Shown: in pieces, positions 7,048-14,355 of the stretch
Layout: every line of letters starts with the position of its first letter
Position numbering within the stretch: the stretch's first letter is position 1
Assembly (NCBI GenBank): GCA_000998425.1
Contig: LCDG01000004.1
Span: 1-50,815, forward strand
Reading direction: 5' to 3'
DNA length: 50,815 nucleotides
Origin: Candidatus Nomurabacteria bacterium GW2011_GWC2_42_20
GTDB taxonomy: Bacteria > Patescibacteriota > Minisyncoccia > Phycocordibacterales > UBA1550
Notes under the pieces: generated by a model
Told to the model about the DNA's origin: nothing
Seen by the model: only the letters and a program-made list of their open reading frames with translations
The model's database searches: none
Position numbers and translations under genes: made by a program

Positions 7048-7084
7048 CATAGCGGAGAATGCTTGCGAGCCTCGCATTTTCCCA

Positions 7085-7151
7085 ATAATGACGATCTTCT
7101 ATTTCTGAATTAGTAAATTCACGCCTCGGGCGCTAGTCTTGGCATGCGCAC
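7085..7151 (+). pseudogene. 3' fragments of a second tRNA-Ile
   Basis: Bases 7135-7151 repeat the last 17 bases of the intact tRNA region (7004-7020) exactly: part of the T arm and the 3' acceptor strand. Bases 7085-7094 repeat ten bases of its anticodon arm (6981-6990). The 40 bases between them are unrelated, so no functional tRNA can form here. Confidence 0.65.
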
Positions 7152-7164
7152 AAAATAGTAATAA

Positions 7165-7211
7165 AAAAAGACCGCTATTTATTTTTATTTAAAATAAATA
7201 GCGGTCTTTTT
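7165..7211. terminator. Bidirectional terminator after the tRNA locus
   Basis: A 21-bp perfect stem, 7165-7185 with 7191-7211, GC core flanked by A and T runs, 5-base loop. It isolates the tRNA locus from murD. Confidence 0.9.
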
Positions 7212-7231
7212 ACTTCATTTTTACAAGTTTC

Positions 7232-7240
7232 TGCTATGAT
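7232..7240 (+). promoter_or_regulatory. Extended -10 promoter of murD, leaderless
   Basis: TGCTATGAT (TGn plus -10 box at 7235-7240), then six bases to the ATG at 7247. No convincing -35 and no SD. Confidence 0.6.
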
Positions 7241-7246
7241 TGGCAC

Positions 7247-8599
7247 ATGGACGAAATGAAATACAAAACTTTTTTTACGGGTAAAAAAATCACGATGCTC
7301 GGACTCGGGCTTTTGGGGCGTGGGGTCAACGTGGCAAAGTTTCTTGCAGAGCTTGGCGCGGAGCTTACGATCACGGATATGAAGGACGCGAAGGCACTCG
7401 AGCCGTCTTTGAAGCAACTAAGGAAGTTTAAAAATATTCGCTATGTACTTGGAGAGCACAGACTCAAGGATTTCAAGAATTGCGATATGGTTATAAAAGC
7501 AGCCGGTGTACCACTCGACTCACCGTACATAGCCGAGGCGAAGAAAAACAAAATACCGGTGGAAATGGATGCGTCGCTCTTTGCGAAATTTACACCAGCG
7601 ACTATTGTTGGTGTCACTGGTACGAGAGGGAAGTCCACAGTCACACACCTTATTGCGCACATTTTAGAGCAAGCATATCCGAATCATGTTTTTGTTGGTG
7701 GCAACGTGCGTGGCATGGCGACACTTCCGCTTCTCAAGAAAACAAAAATAGGGGACATCGTCGTACTCGAGCTTGATTCGTGGCAGCTGCAAGGTTTTGG
7801 TGACGCAAAAGTGTCTCCTCATGTTTCAGTGTTTACGAATTTTCTTAATGACCACTTGAACTACTACAAGGGTGATATGCAGAAATATTTTGAAGACAAA
7901 GCAAACATTTTTAAATACCAAAAAGATGACGAGGTGCTCGTGCTTGGCGAGCAAGCTGTAAAAGAAATTAAAGCTCGTTTTAAAGGCAAGATTAAAAGTG
8001 AAGTATTAGTTGCTAAAAAATCACTAGTACCGAAGGCGTGGAAGATTAAAATTCCTGGTGAGCACAATCTAGCAAATATCGCCTGTGCCGTCCTGGTATG
8101 CCAGGAGCTCGATGTACCCGTAAAAGCTATCAAGGACGGGGTCGAGAGCTTCCTTGGCGTGCCAGGGAGGCTTGAGCTTGTGCGTACTATAGGTGGGATA
8201 AAATACTACAACGATACAACTGCGACGACACCAGACGGGAATAGAGTTGCGCTAGAGGCCCTCGGACTAAAGAGTAAAAAGAACATCGTACTTATTGCAG
8301 GAGGAGCGGATAAAAATTTGGATTACTCTGACATGGCGAAGCTTGTGCATAAAACCGTAAAAGGCCTTGTACTTATCGAAGGAGCCGCCACCGAAAAGCT
8401 ACTATCATTTATCCCCAAAAGAACTTCATACCCTGTTTACATTGTAGACAACATGAAGGATGCCATTCTTTCAGCGTGCGACTTTGCGAAAAAAGGAGAC
8501 ACTATACTACTGTCTCCTGGCGCAGCAAGTTTCGGTGTATTTAAAAACGAATTTGATCGTGGAGATCAGTTTATAAAAATGGTAAAGAAGATCACATAG
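7247..8599 (+). CDS. murD: UDP-N-acetylmuramoyl-L-alanine--D-glutamate ligase (MurD)
   Basis: A 450-aa Mur ligase that adds D-glutamate to UDP-MurNAc-L-Ala in the cytoplasm. It has an N-terminal Rossmann-type domain (MLGLGLLGRGVNVAKFL), the ATP-binding loop GVTGTRGKST (about residues 122-131), ELDSWQLQGF corresponding to the ELSSFQL of MurD, NDHLNYY, and a C-terminal domain with PGRLELV and ILLSPGAASFGVFKNEFDRG, characteristic of MurD. The length is normal. Start 7247 is chosen over the ATG at 7256 because of the -10 box spacing. It is followed by a nucleotidyltransferase and murC on the same strand. Confidence 0.93.
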   Translation: MDEMKYKTFFTGKKITMLGLGLLGRGVNVAKFLAELGAELTITDMKDAKALEPSLKQLRKFKNIRYVLGEHRLKDFKNCDMVIKAAGVPLDSPYIAEAKKNKIPVEMDASLFAKFTPATIVGVTGTRGKSTVTHLIAHILEQAYPNHVFVGGNVRGMATLPLLKKTKIGDIVVLELDSWQLQGFGDAKVSPHVSVFTNFLNDHLNYYKGDMQKYFEDKANIFKYQKDDEVLVLGEQAVKEIKARFKGKIKSEVLVAKKSLVPKAWKIKIPGEHNLANIACAVLVCQELDVPVKAIKDGVESFLGVPGRLELVRTIGGIKYYNDTTATTPDGNRVALEALGLKSKKNIVLIAGGADKNLDYSDMAKLVHKTVKGLVLIEGAATEKLLSFIPKRTSYPVYIVDNMKDAILSACDFAKKGDTILLSPGAASFGVFKNEFDRGDQFIKMVKKIT

Positions 8600-8622
8600 C
8601 AGACCGGGGTATTTTTTGCTAT

Positions 8623-8628
8623 TATAGT
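8623..8628 (+). promoter_or_regulatory. -10 box for the 8636 gene
   Basis: TATAGT seven bases before the ATG at 8636. No SD and no clear -35. Confidence 0.4.
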
Positions 8629-8635
8629 TTTCAAT

Positions 8636-9358
8636 ATGAAAGCAGTTATTTTTGCCGCAGGAGAAGGGAAGCGGTTGCATCCACTCACGTTAGAACGTCC
8701 CAAGCCGTTGGTCGAGGTTCTTGGTAAGCCACTCATTCATCATATCTGGGAAGTTCTTCCAAGTGTTGTTGATGAAGTTGTTGTGGTTGTTGGCTATAGG
8801 CGAGAAATGATACGTGATTTTCTCGGGGATGAGTTTTTGGGAAAGCGAGTAACATACGTTGAACAAAATGAGCCTCTTGGTACCGCGCATGCTCTCAAGC
8901 TTTGCAAAACACATCTCGAAAACGAAGAAAAGTTTTTGCTTATGTATGCTGACGACCTTCATGGCAAGGAGGGGATAGCGCGCTGTGTAGAGCACGACAT
9001 GGCTCTTCTTGTGCATTTTGTAGATGACCCCCGCCGTTTCGGCGTGGTTGTGACAAATGATGACGGGACAATAAAAAACATAGAGGAGAAGCCCGAGCAC
9101 CCAAAGTCAAATCTTGCTGTAACGGGTGTGTACACACTAACGCCAAAAATTTTTGAATACGACGCTTTGCATACAAAAAATGGCGAATTTTATCTAACCG
9201 ACATGATCGAAGAATATATCAAACATAATCCAATGCAAGTGATTGAAAGCGATTTTTGGGTTTCTATTGCGTATCCGCATGATATAGATAATGCAGAAAA
9301 GATTTTGGGAGGCGTCCAAGACGTGAATTTGTTAATTCAACCACGTGCGGAAAATTAA
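8636..9358 (+). CDS. Sugar-phosphate nucleotidyltransferase
   Basis: A 240-aa NTP_transferase fold enzyme. The N-terminal loop AAGEGKRLHPLTLERPKPLVEV binds the nucleotide, GTAHALK is the usual base or sugar contact, and YADDLHG holds the metal-binding Asp. The length covers the catalytic domain only, so this is not a bifunctional GlmU (no left-handed beta-helix). It sits between murD and murC, with 11 bases to murC, which suggests a cell-wall role. MurNAc-1-phosphate uridylyltransferase (MurU-like) and glucose-1-phosphate nucleotidyltransferase are both possible, and sequence alone does not decide. Confidence 0.8.
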   Translation: MKAVIFAAGEGKRLHPLTLERPKPLVEVLGKPLIHHIWEVLPSVVDEVVVVVGYRREMIRDFLGDEFLGKRVTYVEQNEPLGTAHALKLCKTHLENEEKFLLMYADDLHGKEGIARCVEHDMALLVHFVDDPRRFGVVVTNDDGTIKNIEEKPEHPKSNLAVTGVYTLTPKIFEYDALHTKNGEFYLTDMIEEYIKHNPMQVIESDFWVSIAYPHDIDNAEKILGGVQDVNLLIQPRAEN

Positions 9359-9369
9359 TTTCAATTTGG

Positions 9370-10689
9370 ATGAATGAAAATTTTTTAAAAAATATTCACT
9401 CCACTCATTTCATTGGTGTTGGTGGAATTGGTGTTTCAGCAGTAGCACGACTAATGCTTTTGCGTGGCGTAATTGTTTCAGGTTCAGATCGTGACCATTC
9501 GATTATTACCGAAAAACTTGAATCTGAAGGTGTAAAAATTTTTATTGGACATGATTCAAAGCACGTGCCTGATAGTTGTGACCTTGTTGTGTATTCTCCT
9601 GCAGTAGCAAATGATAACCCAGAACTCGTGATTGCGAGAGAGAGGGGGGTACAAACACTTTCATACCCTGAGGTGCTCGGGATGATATCGCGTGGCATGC
9701 GCACGATAGCGGTTGCTGGCACGCATGGCAAGACGACGACTACTGCGATGGTTGCGGGGGTTCTTGTGGGCGCCCACAAGAACCCCACTGTAATTGTAGG
9801 AAGCCTTCTTAGGTCCGGTACCAATTTTATTGCGGGGTCTAGTGATATTTTTATTGTTGAAGCGTGCGAATACAAGCGGTCTTTTTTACAATTGTCACCA
9901 GAAATTTTAGTGATCACCAATATAGACAATGACCATTTGGATTATTACGGTAGCATAGAAGGTGTGCAAAAAGCTTTTGCGGAGTTTGTAGAAAAAGTGC
10001 CAGCGAACGGTGTTATAGTCTGTGACCCAAATGACGCACTTGTTGCCATGGCTATCAAAAAGGCAGTTGCAAAAATCGTTGATTACACAAAAGAAACTCT
10101 CACAAAAGAACTTGCAGTTCCAGGAGAGCATAATAAAAAGAACGCCAAAGCAGCGCTAGCCGTTGCGCGTATTATTGGTGTTGACGGAGCTGAATCATGC
10201 ACGCTCCTCGCAGAGTTTCAGGGTACATGGCGTCGGATGGAGTACAAGGGTAAAATGGATAAAGGTGCTTTAGTGTACGACGACTACGCTCACCATCCTA
10301 CAGAAATAAAGGCAACACTCCAAGGTTTTCGTGCGGAATACCCCGATGCTCGAATTCGTGTCATATTTCAGCCGCACCTATACTCGCGTACAAAACTTTT
10401 GTTAGATGACTTTGCTCAGAGTTTTACAGATGCCGACGAGGTGATAGTTGCTCCAATTTATGCAGCACGCGAAGAAAATGATCCTACTATTTCCGCAGAG
10501 ATTCTTGCGCAGCGCATTGTCGATGAGCAAAAAGTTCCTGAGCTTCGCGTGTGTGCAATGCTTGATTTTGAGACCATTGAAAAGTATCTCCGCAAAACCG
10601 AAACTGCGAATGATGTGGTGGTCACTATGGGAGCAGGGGATGTTTTTAAGGTAGGAGAATCTGTACTAGTTTATAAAGAAGGAATATAA
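9370..10689 (+). CDS. murC: UDP-N-acetylmuramate--L-alanine ligase (MurC)
   Basis: A 439-aa Mur ligase that adds L-alanine to UDP-MurNAc, the first peptide step. It has the MurC nucleotide motif HFIGVGGIGVSAVARL (residues 13-28), the ATP loop AGTHGKTTTTAMVAGVL (about 116-132), EACEYKRSFLQLSPEILVITN, and DDYAHHPTEIKATL, a MurC hallmark. Length is within the family range. It lies 11 bases after the nucleotidyltransferase, most likely one transcript. No SD precedes the ATG. murE, murF and ddl are not in the window. Confidence 0.95.
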   Translation: MNENFLKNIHSTHFIGVGGIGVSAVARLMLLRGVIVSGSDRDHSIITEKLESEGVKIFIGHDSKHVPDSCDLVVYSPAVANDNPELVIARERGVQTLSYPEVLGMISRGMRTIAVAGTHGKTTTTAMVAGVLVGAHKNPTVIVGSLLRSGTNFIAGSSDIFIVEACEYKRSFLQLSPEILVITNIDNDHLDYYGSIEGVQKAFAEFVEKVPANGVIVCDPNDALVAMAIKKAVAKIVDYTKETLTKELAVPGEHNKKNAKAALAVARIIGVDGAESCTLLAEFQGTWRRMEYKGKMDKGALVYDDYAHHPTEIKATLQGFRAEYPDARIRVIFQPHLYSRTKLLLDDFAQSFTDADEVIVAPIYAAREENDPTISAEILAQRIVDEQKVPELRVCAMLDFETIEKYLRKTETANDVVVTMGAGDVFKVGESVLVYKEGI

Positions 10690-10756
10690 GAACAATACAA
10701 CTTGTTCCCATGCGGCCTCTGCCTCAAGGTCTTTGCCTCTTTAAGTTTGTATGATG

Positions 10757-10808
10757 TCTTAGTGACTGTGTATATGGTACTATAGTACCATATACACAGT
10801 CACTAAGA
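10757..10808. repeat. 52-bp perfect palindrome upstream of the PaaX/Cas2-like gene
   Basis: Every base of 10757-10782 pairs with 10783-10808; the centre is GGTACTATAGTACC with no loop. It ends three bases before the ATG at 10812. The core TGACTG-x-GTATA-xx-GTACTA recurs in the palindrome at 11387-11434 with symmetric changes. Confidence 0.95.
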
Positions 10809-10811
10809 AAC

Positions 10812-11360
10812 ATGGGAAAATTAACACGAGATGAAAGAAGGGAAGTAATACTCAAAATTCTTTTGGGTGTTGGTTTTTTAACAACAGCAATCGTTGCTCC
10901 TAATGCAGTGCGAGTTTTCAAATATTTTATTCCAATGGACAGGAGAGATCGATGGAATATTAAACAATCGTTTGTAAGGCTTGAGAAAAATGGATTAATA
11001 AAAAAGAAAATAACAAATGGTGAAGAATATTATTCACTAACTCTTTTGGGGAGTAAGCGCGCAAAAAAATACAAGCTTGATTCAATGAAGATTGAGGCAC
11101 AGAAAAAGTGGGACGGAATGTGGCGCTTGGTAATGTTTGATATCCCAGAAGATAAAAAGATTGCACGTAGGGGGGTTAACCTCGTCCTCAAAAAGCTTGG
11201 GTGTGTTCAGTATCAAAAATCAGTTTTCATTACTCCTTTTCCATGTGAAAAAGAAATTGATTTTGTCGGGGAGTGTTTTGATGCGCGCAAATATATTCGT
11301 GTGATTATTGCACGTGATGTCGAAGGAGTTGCTCAAATTAGGAAAGTATTTAATGTATAA
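10812..11360 (+). CDS. PaaX/Cas2-like protein with N-terminal winged helix
   Basis: A 182-aa two-domain protein. Residues about 5-90 look like a winged-helix DNA-binding domain (a helix with IKQSFVRLEKNGLIKKK, then a wing with EEYYSLTLLG). Residues about 98-182 resemble the PaaX C-terminal/Cas2 ferredoxin-like fold: WDGMWRLVMFDIPEDKK with the Asp of the Cas2 active strand, LKKLGCVQYQKSVFI, then a final strand region. Such proteins are often labelled Cas2 in CPR genomes, but no cas1 or repeat array is present here. The gene sits alone between two related perfect palindromes, which suggests either autoregulation at palindromic sites or a small mobile unit. The function is unproven. Confidence 0.7.
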   Translation: MGKLTRDERREVILKILLGVGFLTTAIVAPNAVRVFKYFIPMDRRDRWNIKQSFVRLEKNGLIKKKITNGEEYYSLTLLGSKRAKKYKLDSMKIEAQKKWDGMWRLVMFDIPEDKKIARRGVNLVLKKLGCVQYQKSVFITPFPCEKEIDFVGECFDARKYIRVIIARDVEGVAQIRKVFNV

Positions 11361-11386
11361 AGCTCCGCGCTGCCTTTTTGCTTCAT

Positions 11387-11434
11387 CAACTGACTGCGTA
11401 TACAGTACTATAGTACTGTATACGCAGTCAGTTG
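11387..11434. repeat. 48-bp perfect palindrome downstream of the PaaX/Cas2-like gene
   Basis: 11387-11410 pairs fully with 11411-11434, no loop. The central GTACTATAGTAC and the outer TGACTG/CAGTCA are shared with the palindrome at 10757-10808. The three positions per half that differ are changed on both sides, so symmetry is preserved. It starts 27 bases after the stop codon. Confidence 0.95.
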
Positions 11435-11565
11435 CTATTGCTAGCTTGTTTTGGCTTAGAGTTAGTGCAAGAAAGGCTTCTGTGCTAAAATCTATTTTTA
11501 GAAGTCTGTGACGCCGATGCCTGTTCTAAGTCGGTGATTTTTGTACAAATTGGAAGGAGTGGAAA

Positions 11566-12006
11566 ATGAGAAAATTTAGAATGTGGTATGGATTAGCAAT
11601 AATCTTGTTTACAAGGTATGCAAAAATGGCCGTACGAGAAGTCGGCGAATCAATGAAGTTATATGGGCGGAAGCTTGAGCGCCTTGGCGACGACGTCACT
11701 CCGCGTTGGAGTAGAGAACTTTTTTACAAATGTTATCTTGCTGACGCAGAGATACATATTGGTTCAAATGTTTTCACTGGTTGCATTGATTCCATTCATC
11801 AGGAACATTCAGGCAAGGATAGCTTGCTCGTGATTAAGTTCAAGGCTGGAACAAAAAGAGCTAACATCACACCAACGGCAGAGGTCTTAGAAGATTGTGA
11901 GTTTAAATTGATTGGCTATGGTCCGCCAGTGCTTATCAATGAGGATGGTTGCAATTGTGTGTGGACTGGTCATCGGAACGGTTATCTTGCAATATTCTTC
12001 CGCTAG
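11566..12006 (+). CDS. Hypothetical protein, SD-led single gene
   Basis: A 146-aa protein that I do not recognise. The N-terminal 20 residues are hydrophobic with basic ends (MRKFRMWYGLAIILFTRYAK) and could anchor it weakly. The rest looks like a mixed beta domain (AEIHIGSNVFTGCIDSIHQE, LLVIKFKAG, CEFKLIGYGPPVLI) with four cysteines. An AAGGAG sits about eight bases before the ATG, and the leader begins after an extended -10 (TGTGCTAAAAT, box near 11486-11491). A perfect terminator follows 2 bases after the stop. Promoter, SD and terminator put it in the same class as the genes at 5577-6764. Confidence 0.65.
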   Translation: MRKFRMWYGLAIILFTRYAKMAVREVGESMKLYGRKLERLGDDVTPRWSRELFYKCYLADAEIHIGSNVFTGCIDSIHQEHSGKDSLLVIKFKAGTKRANITPTAEVLEDCEFKLIGYGPPVLINEDGCNCVWTGHRNGYLAIFFR

Positions 12007-12008
12007 TT

Positions 12009-12040
12009 GTCGGGCGCTTCGCGCCCGACTTTCTTTTTTT
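12009..12040 (+). terminator. Terminator of the 11566 gene
   Basis: GTCGGGCGC (12009-12017) pairs with GCGCCCGAC (12021-12029), 3-base loop, then a T-rich run. Confidence 0.95.
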
Positions 12041-12063
12041 CTGTATTTTGCTAGTGTGTCCGT

Positions 12064-12768
12064 ATGGCAACACTATTTGTAGTTGGCACACCAATAGGCA
12101 ACCTCGAGGATATTACCTTGCGTGCATTGCGTGTGCTTAAGGAAGTCGATTTGATTTTGTGCGAGGATACGCGGGTTACGAAACGCCTACTTTCTAGGTA
12201 CGATATTGAGACATCTACTATGAGCTACCACGCGCAGTCCAAACTCGCAAAGGTGGATAAAATTTTAAGCTTGCTTGGAGAAGGGAAGAATGTTGCGATT
12301 GTGTCGGACGCGGGCACGCCATGTATTTCTGACCCAGGAATGCTCTTGGTTTCGCAAGTTCTTGAACGCTTGCCACTTGTGAAAATCGTGCCAATCCCTG
12401 GGCCGTCGGCACTCGTGACCGCACTTTCGGCTACAGGCATTTCTGTCGCAGAGTTTACATTTCTCGGGTTCTTGCCACATAAGAAAGGTAGGGAAACTCT
12501 TTTCAAAGAAATCGCATCCTCCTCGCGGGTTATGGCTTTTTATGAATCTCCACATCGCGTAGAAAAATCACTTGAGGCACTCGAGAAATTTTGTGGCGCA
12601 GAGAGGAGGATAATCGTAGCTCGCGAACTAACGAAAATTTATGAGGAGTTTGTGCGTGGCACAGTGCCAGAGGTCCGCACGCATTTTGCTGAAAACCCTG
12701 ACCGCGTTCGTGGAGAATTTGTAGTTATTATATCGCCAAGAGGGCGGTTGATTGAGGATGGGGAATAG
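12064..12768 (+). CDS. rsmI: 16S rRNA (cytidine-1402-2'-O)-methyltransferase RsmI
   Basis: A 234-aa SAM-dependent methyltransferase of the tetrapyrrole-methylase fold. It has TLFVVGTPIGNLEDITLRAL at the N-terminus, CEDTRVTKRLL, VSDAGTPCISDPG and IPGPSALVTALSATG, and FYESPHRVEKSLEAL, all characteristic of RsmI, which methylates the ribose of C1402 in the decoding centre. It is shorter than the roughly 280-aa E. coli enzyme because the C-terminal extension is missing. The start ATG has no SD; a weak -10-like TAGTGT lies just before it. The 16S in this window is its expected substrate. Confidence 0.93.
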   Translation: MATLFVVGTPIGNLEDITLRALRVLKEVDLILCEDTRVTKRLLSRYDIETSTMSYHAQSKLAKVDKILSLLGEGKNVAIVSDAGTPCISDPGMLLVSQVLERLPLVKIVPIPGPSALVTALSATGISVAEFTFLGFLPHKKGRETLFKEIASSSRVMAFYESPHRVEKSLEALEKFCGAERRIIVARELTKIYEEFVRGTVPEVRTHFAENPDRVRGEFVVIISPRGRLIEDGE

Positions 12769-12776
12769 GGTACACT
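12748..12776 (+). promoter_or_regulatory. Promoter of the 12786 gene, near-leaderless
   Basis: TTGATT (12748-12753), 17 bp, TACACT (12771-12776), nine bases to the ATG at 12786. It lies within the 3' end of rsmI. Confidence 0.55.
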
Positions 12777-12785
12777 GGATACATT

Positions 12786-13025
12786 ATGACAAAACACACT
12801 GCAATAATTTTTCTTGGAATCTTTGTCGTTATTGTGGCAATTGGCGGTTTCCCTGCGTGGGCACGAACATCGCTCCTTGTTATAAGTGGCGTAAGTATCT
12901 CTGTGCTCGCATACCTATCATCTGTTGTATATTGTAGTAATTGCAAAAAGCTTATTGAAGATGCCGAGCAAGCGCTCCCATATGCCACAACAGACGACAA
13001 GTCAAATACTCCTTCGACACAATGA
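12786..13025 (+). CDS. Small membrane protein, unknown function
   Basis: A 79-aa protein with two predicted membrane helices (about residues 6-23 and 29-48), then a short tail with CSNCKK, a CxxC-type pair just after the second helix. I do not recognise a family. Its stop overlaps the next gene's start (ATGA-type overlap at 13022-13025), so the two are translated from one transcript and may act together at the membrane. Confidence 0.65.
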   Translation: MTKHTAIIFLGIFVVIVAIGGFPAWARTSLLVISGVSISVLAYLSSVVYCSNCKKLIEDAEQALPYATTDDKSNTPSTQ

Positions 13026-14281
13026 GGCGCACGCACAAGCATTTCGTAATATTGGGAACGATCGCTGTCGGATTATTTTCTGGTTTTTATTTTTTTATTC
13101 CAGCATTTTTTTCAGTAGGGTACAATATAGATGACGCAAAGGCTGGTGCCGTAAAAGCAGACACGGCAACAATAAAGGACGATATTTTAATTACAAATTC
13201 TGCAGAGCCAGAATTTGTCGTGACACATGTCAAAACTCCAGACGCAGTAAAGGCTATATATATGACAGCGTGTGTTGCTACGATGCCGTCATTTCGTGGA
13301 AAGCTAGCTCATATCGCGGACACTACAGAGGTAAACAGCATCATTATCGATGTAAAGGATTTTAGCGGCACTATCGTATTCTCAGCTACAGACCCTCTCC
13401 TCAAGGATAATGCTGGTCCTGGGTGTCGCACAAAAGACCTCCGCGAGTTTGTAGCCGAGCTTCATGAAAAAGGAATTTATGTTATCGCGCGAATAACTGT
13501 TTTCCAAGACCCATACTATACAAAGCTTCACCCAGAGCTTGCCGTCAAGCGCGCGAGCGATGGTGGTGTATGGAAGGACAGAAAAGGTCTGAGCTTTATT
13601 GATGTAAGTGCAAAGCCGTATTGGGACTACATTGTAGCGCTTGGAAAGGAGTCGTATGCTATGGGTTTCGATGAGCTCAATTTTGACTATGTACGTTTTC
13701 CTTCCGATGGGAATATGAAAGACATAAGTTTTACGTGGGGCAAGGGTATGAGTAAGGCGGAGTCGCTCGAACACTTTTTTATGTATCTACACAGCGCGTT
13801 CAAGGATACAGGTGTGAAAACATCAGCCGATCTTTTTGGCATGACAACCACAAATACTGATGATCTGAATATCGGGCAGGTCCTCGAACGCACGATGCCA
13901 TATTTTGATTATGTTGCGCCGATGGTGTACCCATCGCACTACCCACCAAATTTCAACGGCTGGAAAAATCCAAACGATTACCCATACGAGCTAATAAAAT
14001 TTGTGATGAAAAGTGGCGCAGATCGCGCTATGGCAACCACCACAACTGTGGCTCATTTTGGTGGTGAACGTGTTGGCACATCTACTCCAGCCGTTTATAC
14101 AAAAGACGTCTATGATCGCAATAAACTTCGTCCTTGGCTTCAGGATTTTGACTACGGCGGAGATTATGGCCCAGCAGAGGTTCGCGCTCAGATACAAGGA
14201 ACATACGATGCTGGTCTCAATTCGTGGTTTCTTTGGGATCCAAGAAATGTCTATACGAAAGATGCTCTAAAGTGGGAGTAA
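13022..14281 (+). CDS. DUF4015-type glycoside hydrolase-like protein
   Basis: A 419-aa exported protein. A basic start (MRRTHKH) and hydrophobic helix (about residues 8-27) form a signal anchor. The rest is a TIM-barrel-like domain of the putative glycoside hydrolase group (DUF4015): VKAIYMTACVATMPSF, NSIIIDVKDFSGTIVF, GIYVIARITVFQDPYY, FDELNFDYVRFPSDG and DYVAPMVYPSHYP. The acidic residues in the DVKDFSG and NFDYVRFPSDG strands are the likely active-site area. It probably acts on a cell-surface polysaccharide, though the substrate is unknown. It ends at a strong terminator. Confidence 0.82.
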   Translation: MRRTHKHFVILGTIAVGLFSGFYFFIPAFFSVGYNIDDAKAGAVKADTATIKDDILITNSAEPEFVVTHVKTPDAVKAIYMTACVATMPSFRGKLAHIADTTEVNSIIIDVKDFSGTIVFSATDPLLKDNAGPGCRTKDLREFVAELHEKGIYVIARITVFQDPYYTKLHPELAVKRASDGGVWKDRKGLSFIDVSAKPYWDYIVALGKESYAMGFDELNFDYVRFPSDGNMKDISFTWGKGMSKAESLEHFFMYLHSAFKDTGVKTSADLFGMTTTNTDDLNIGQVLERTMPYFDYVAPMVYPSHYPPNFNGWKNPNDYPYELIKFVMKSGADRAMATTTTVAHFGGERVGTSTPAVYTKDVYDRNKLRPWLQDFDYGGDYGPAEVRAQIQGTYDAGLNSWFLWDPRNVYTKDALKWE

Positions 14282-14289
14282 AAACCATA

Positions 14290-14333
14290 AAATAAAAACG
14301 TGAGAATGGAGCTTCATTCTCACGTTTTTATTT
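14290..14333. terminator. Bidirectional terminator after the hydrolase gene
   Basis: A 19-bp perfect stem, 14290-14308 with 14315-14333, 6-base loop, A/T runs on both flanks. Confidence 0.9.
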
Positions 14334-14339
14334 ACGCCA

Positions 14340-14348
14340 TGATATAAT
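14340..14348 (+). promoter_or_regulatory. Extended -10 promoter, leaderless
   Basis: TGATATAAT: perfect TATAAT (14343-14348) with TGn before it, seven bases to the ATG at 14356, so transcription should start at or beside the A of the start codon. Confidence 0.7.
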
Positions 14349-14355
14349 AAATTTA

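Noticed and set aside
8636-9358. GlmU bifunctional enzyme
   Set aside because: At 240 aa only the nucleotidyltransferase domain is present, with no left-handed beta-helix acetyltransferase part.
10812-11360. A CRISPR-Cas system because of the Cas2-like domain
   Set aside because: No cas1 or effector gene and no array of short direct repeats with spacers is visible in the window. The two flanking repeats are palindromes, not a spacer array.
11308-11511. A plus-strand 67-codon frame after the PaaX/Cas2-like gene
   Set aside because: It reads straight through the 48-bp palindrome and starts inside the upstream gene in another frame.
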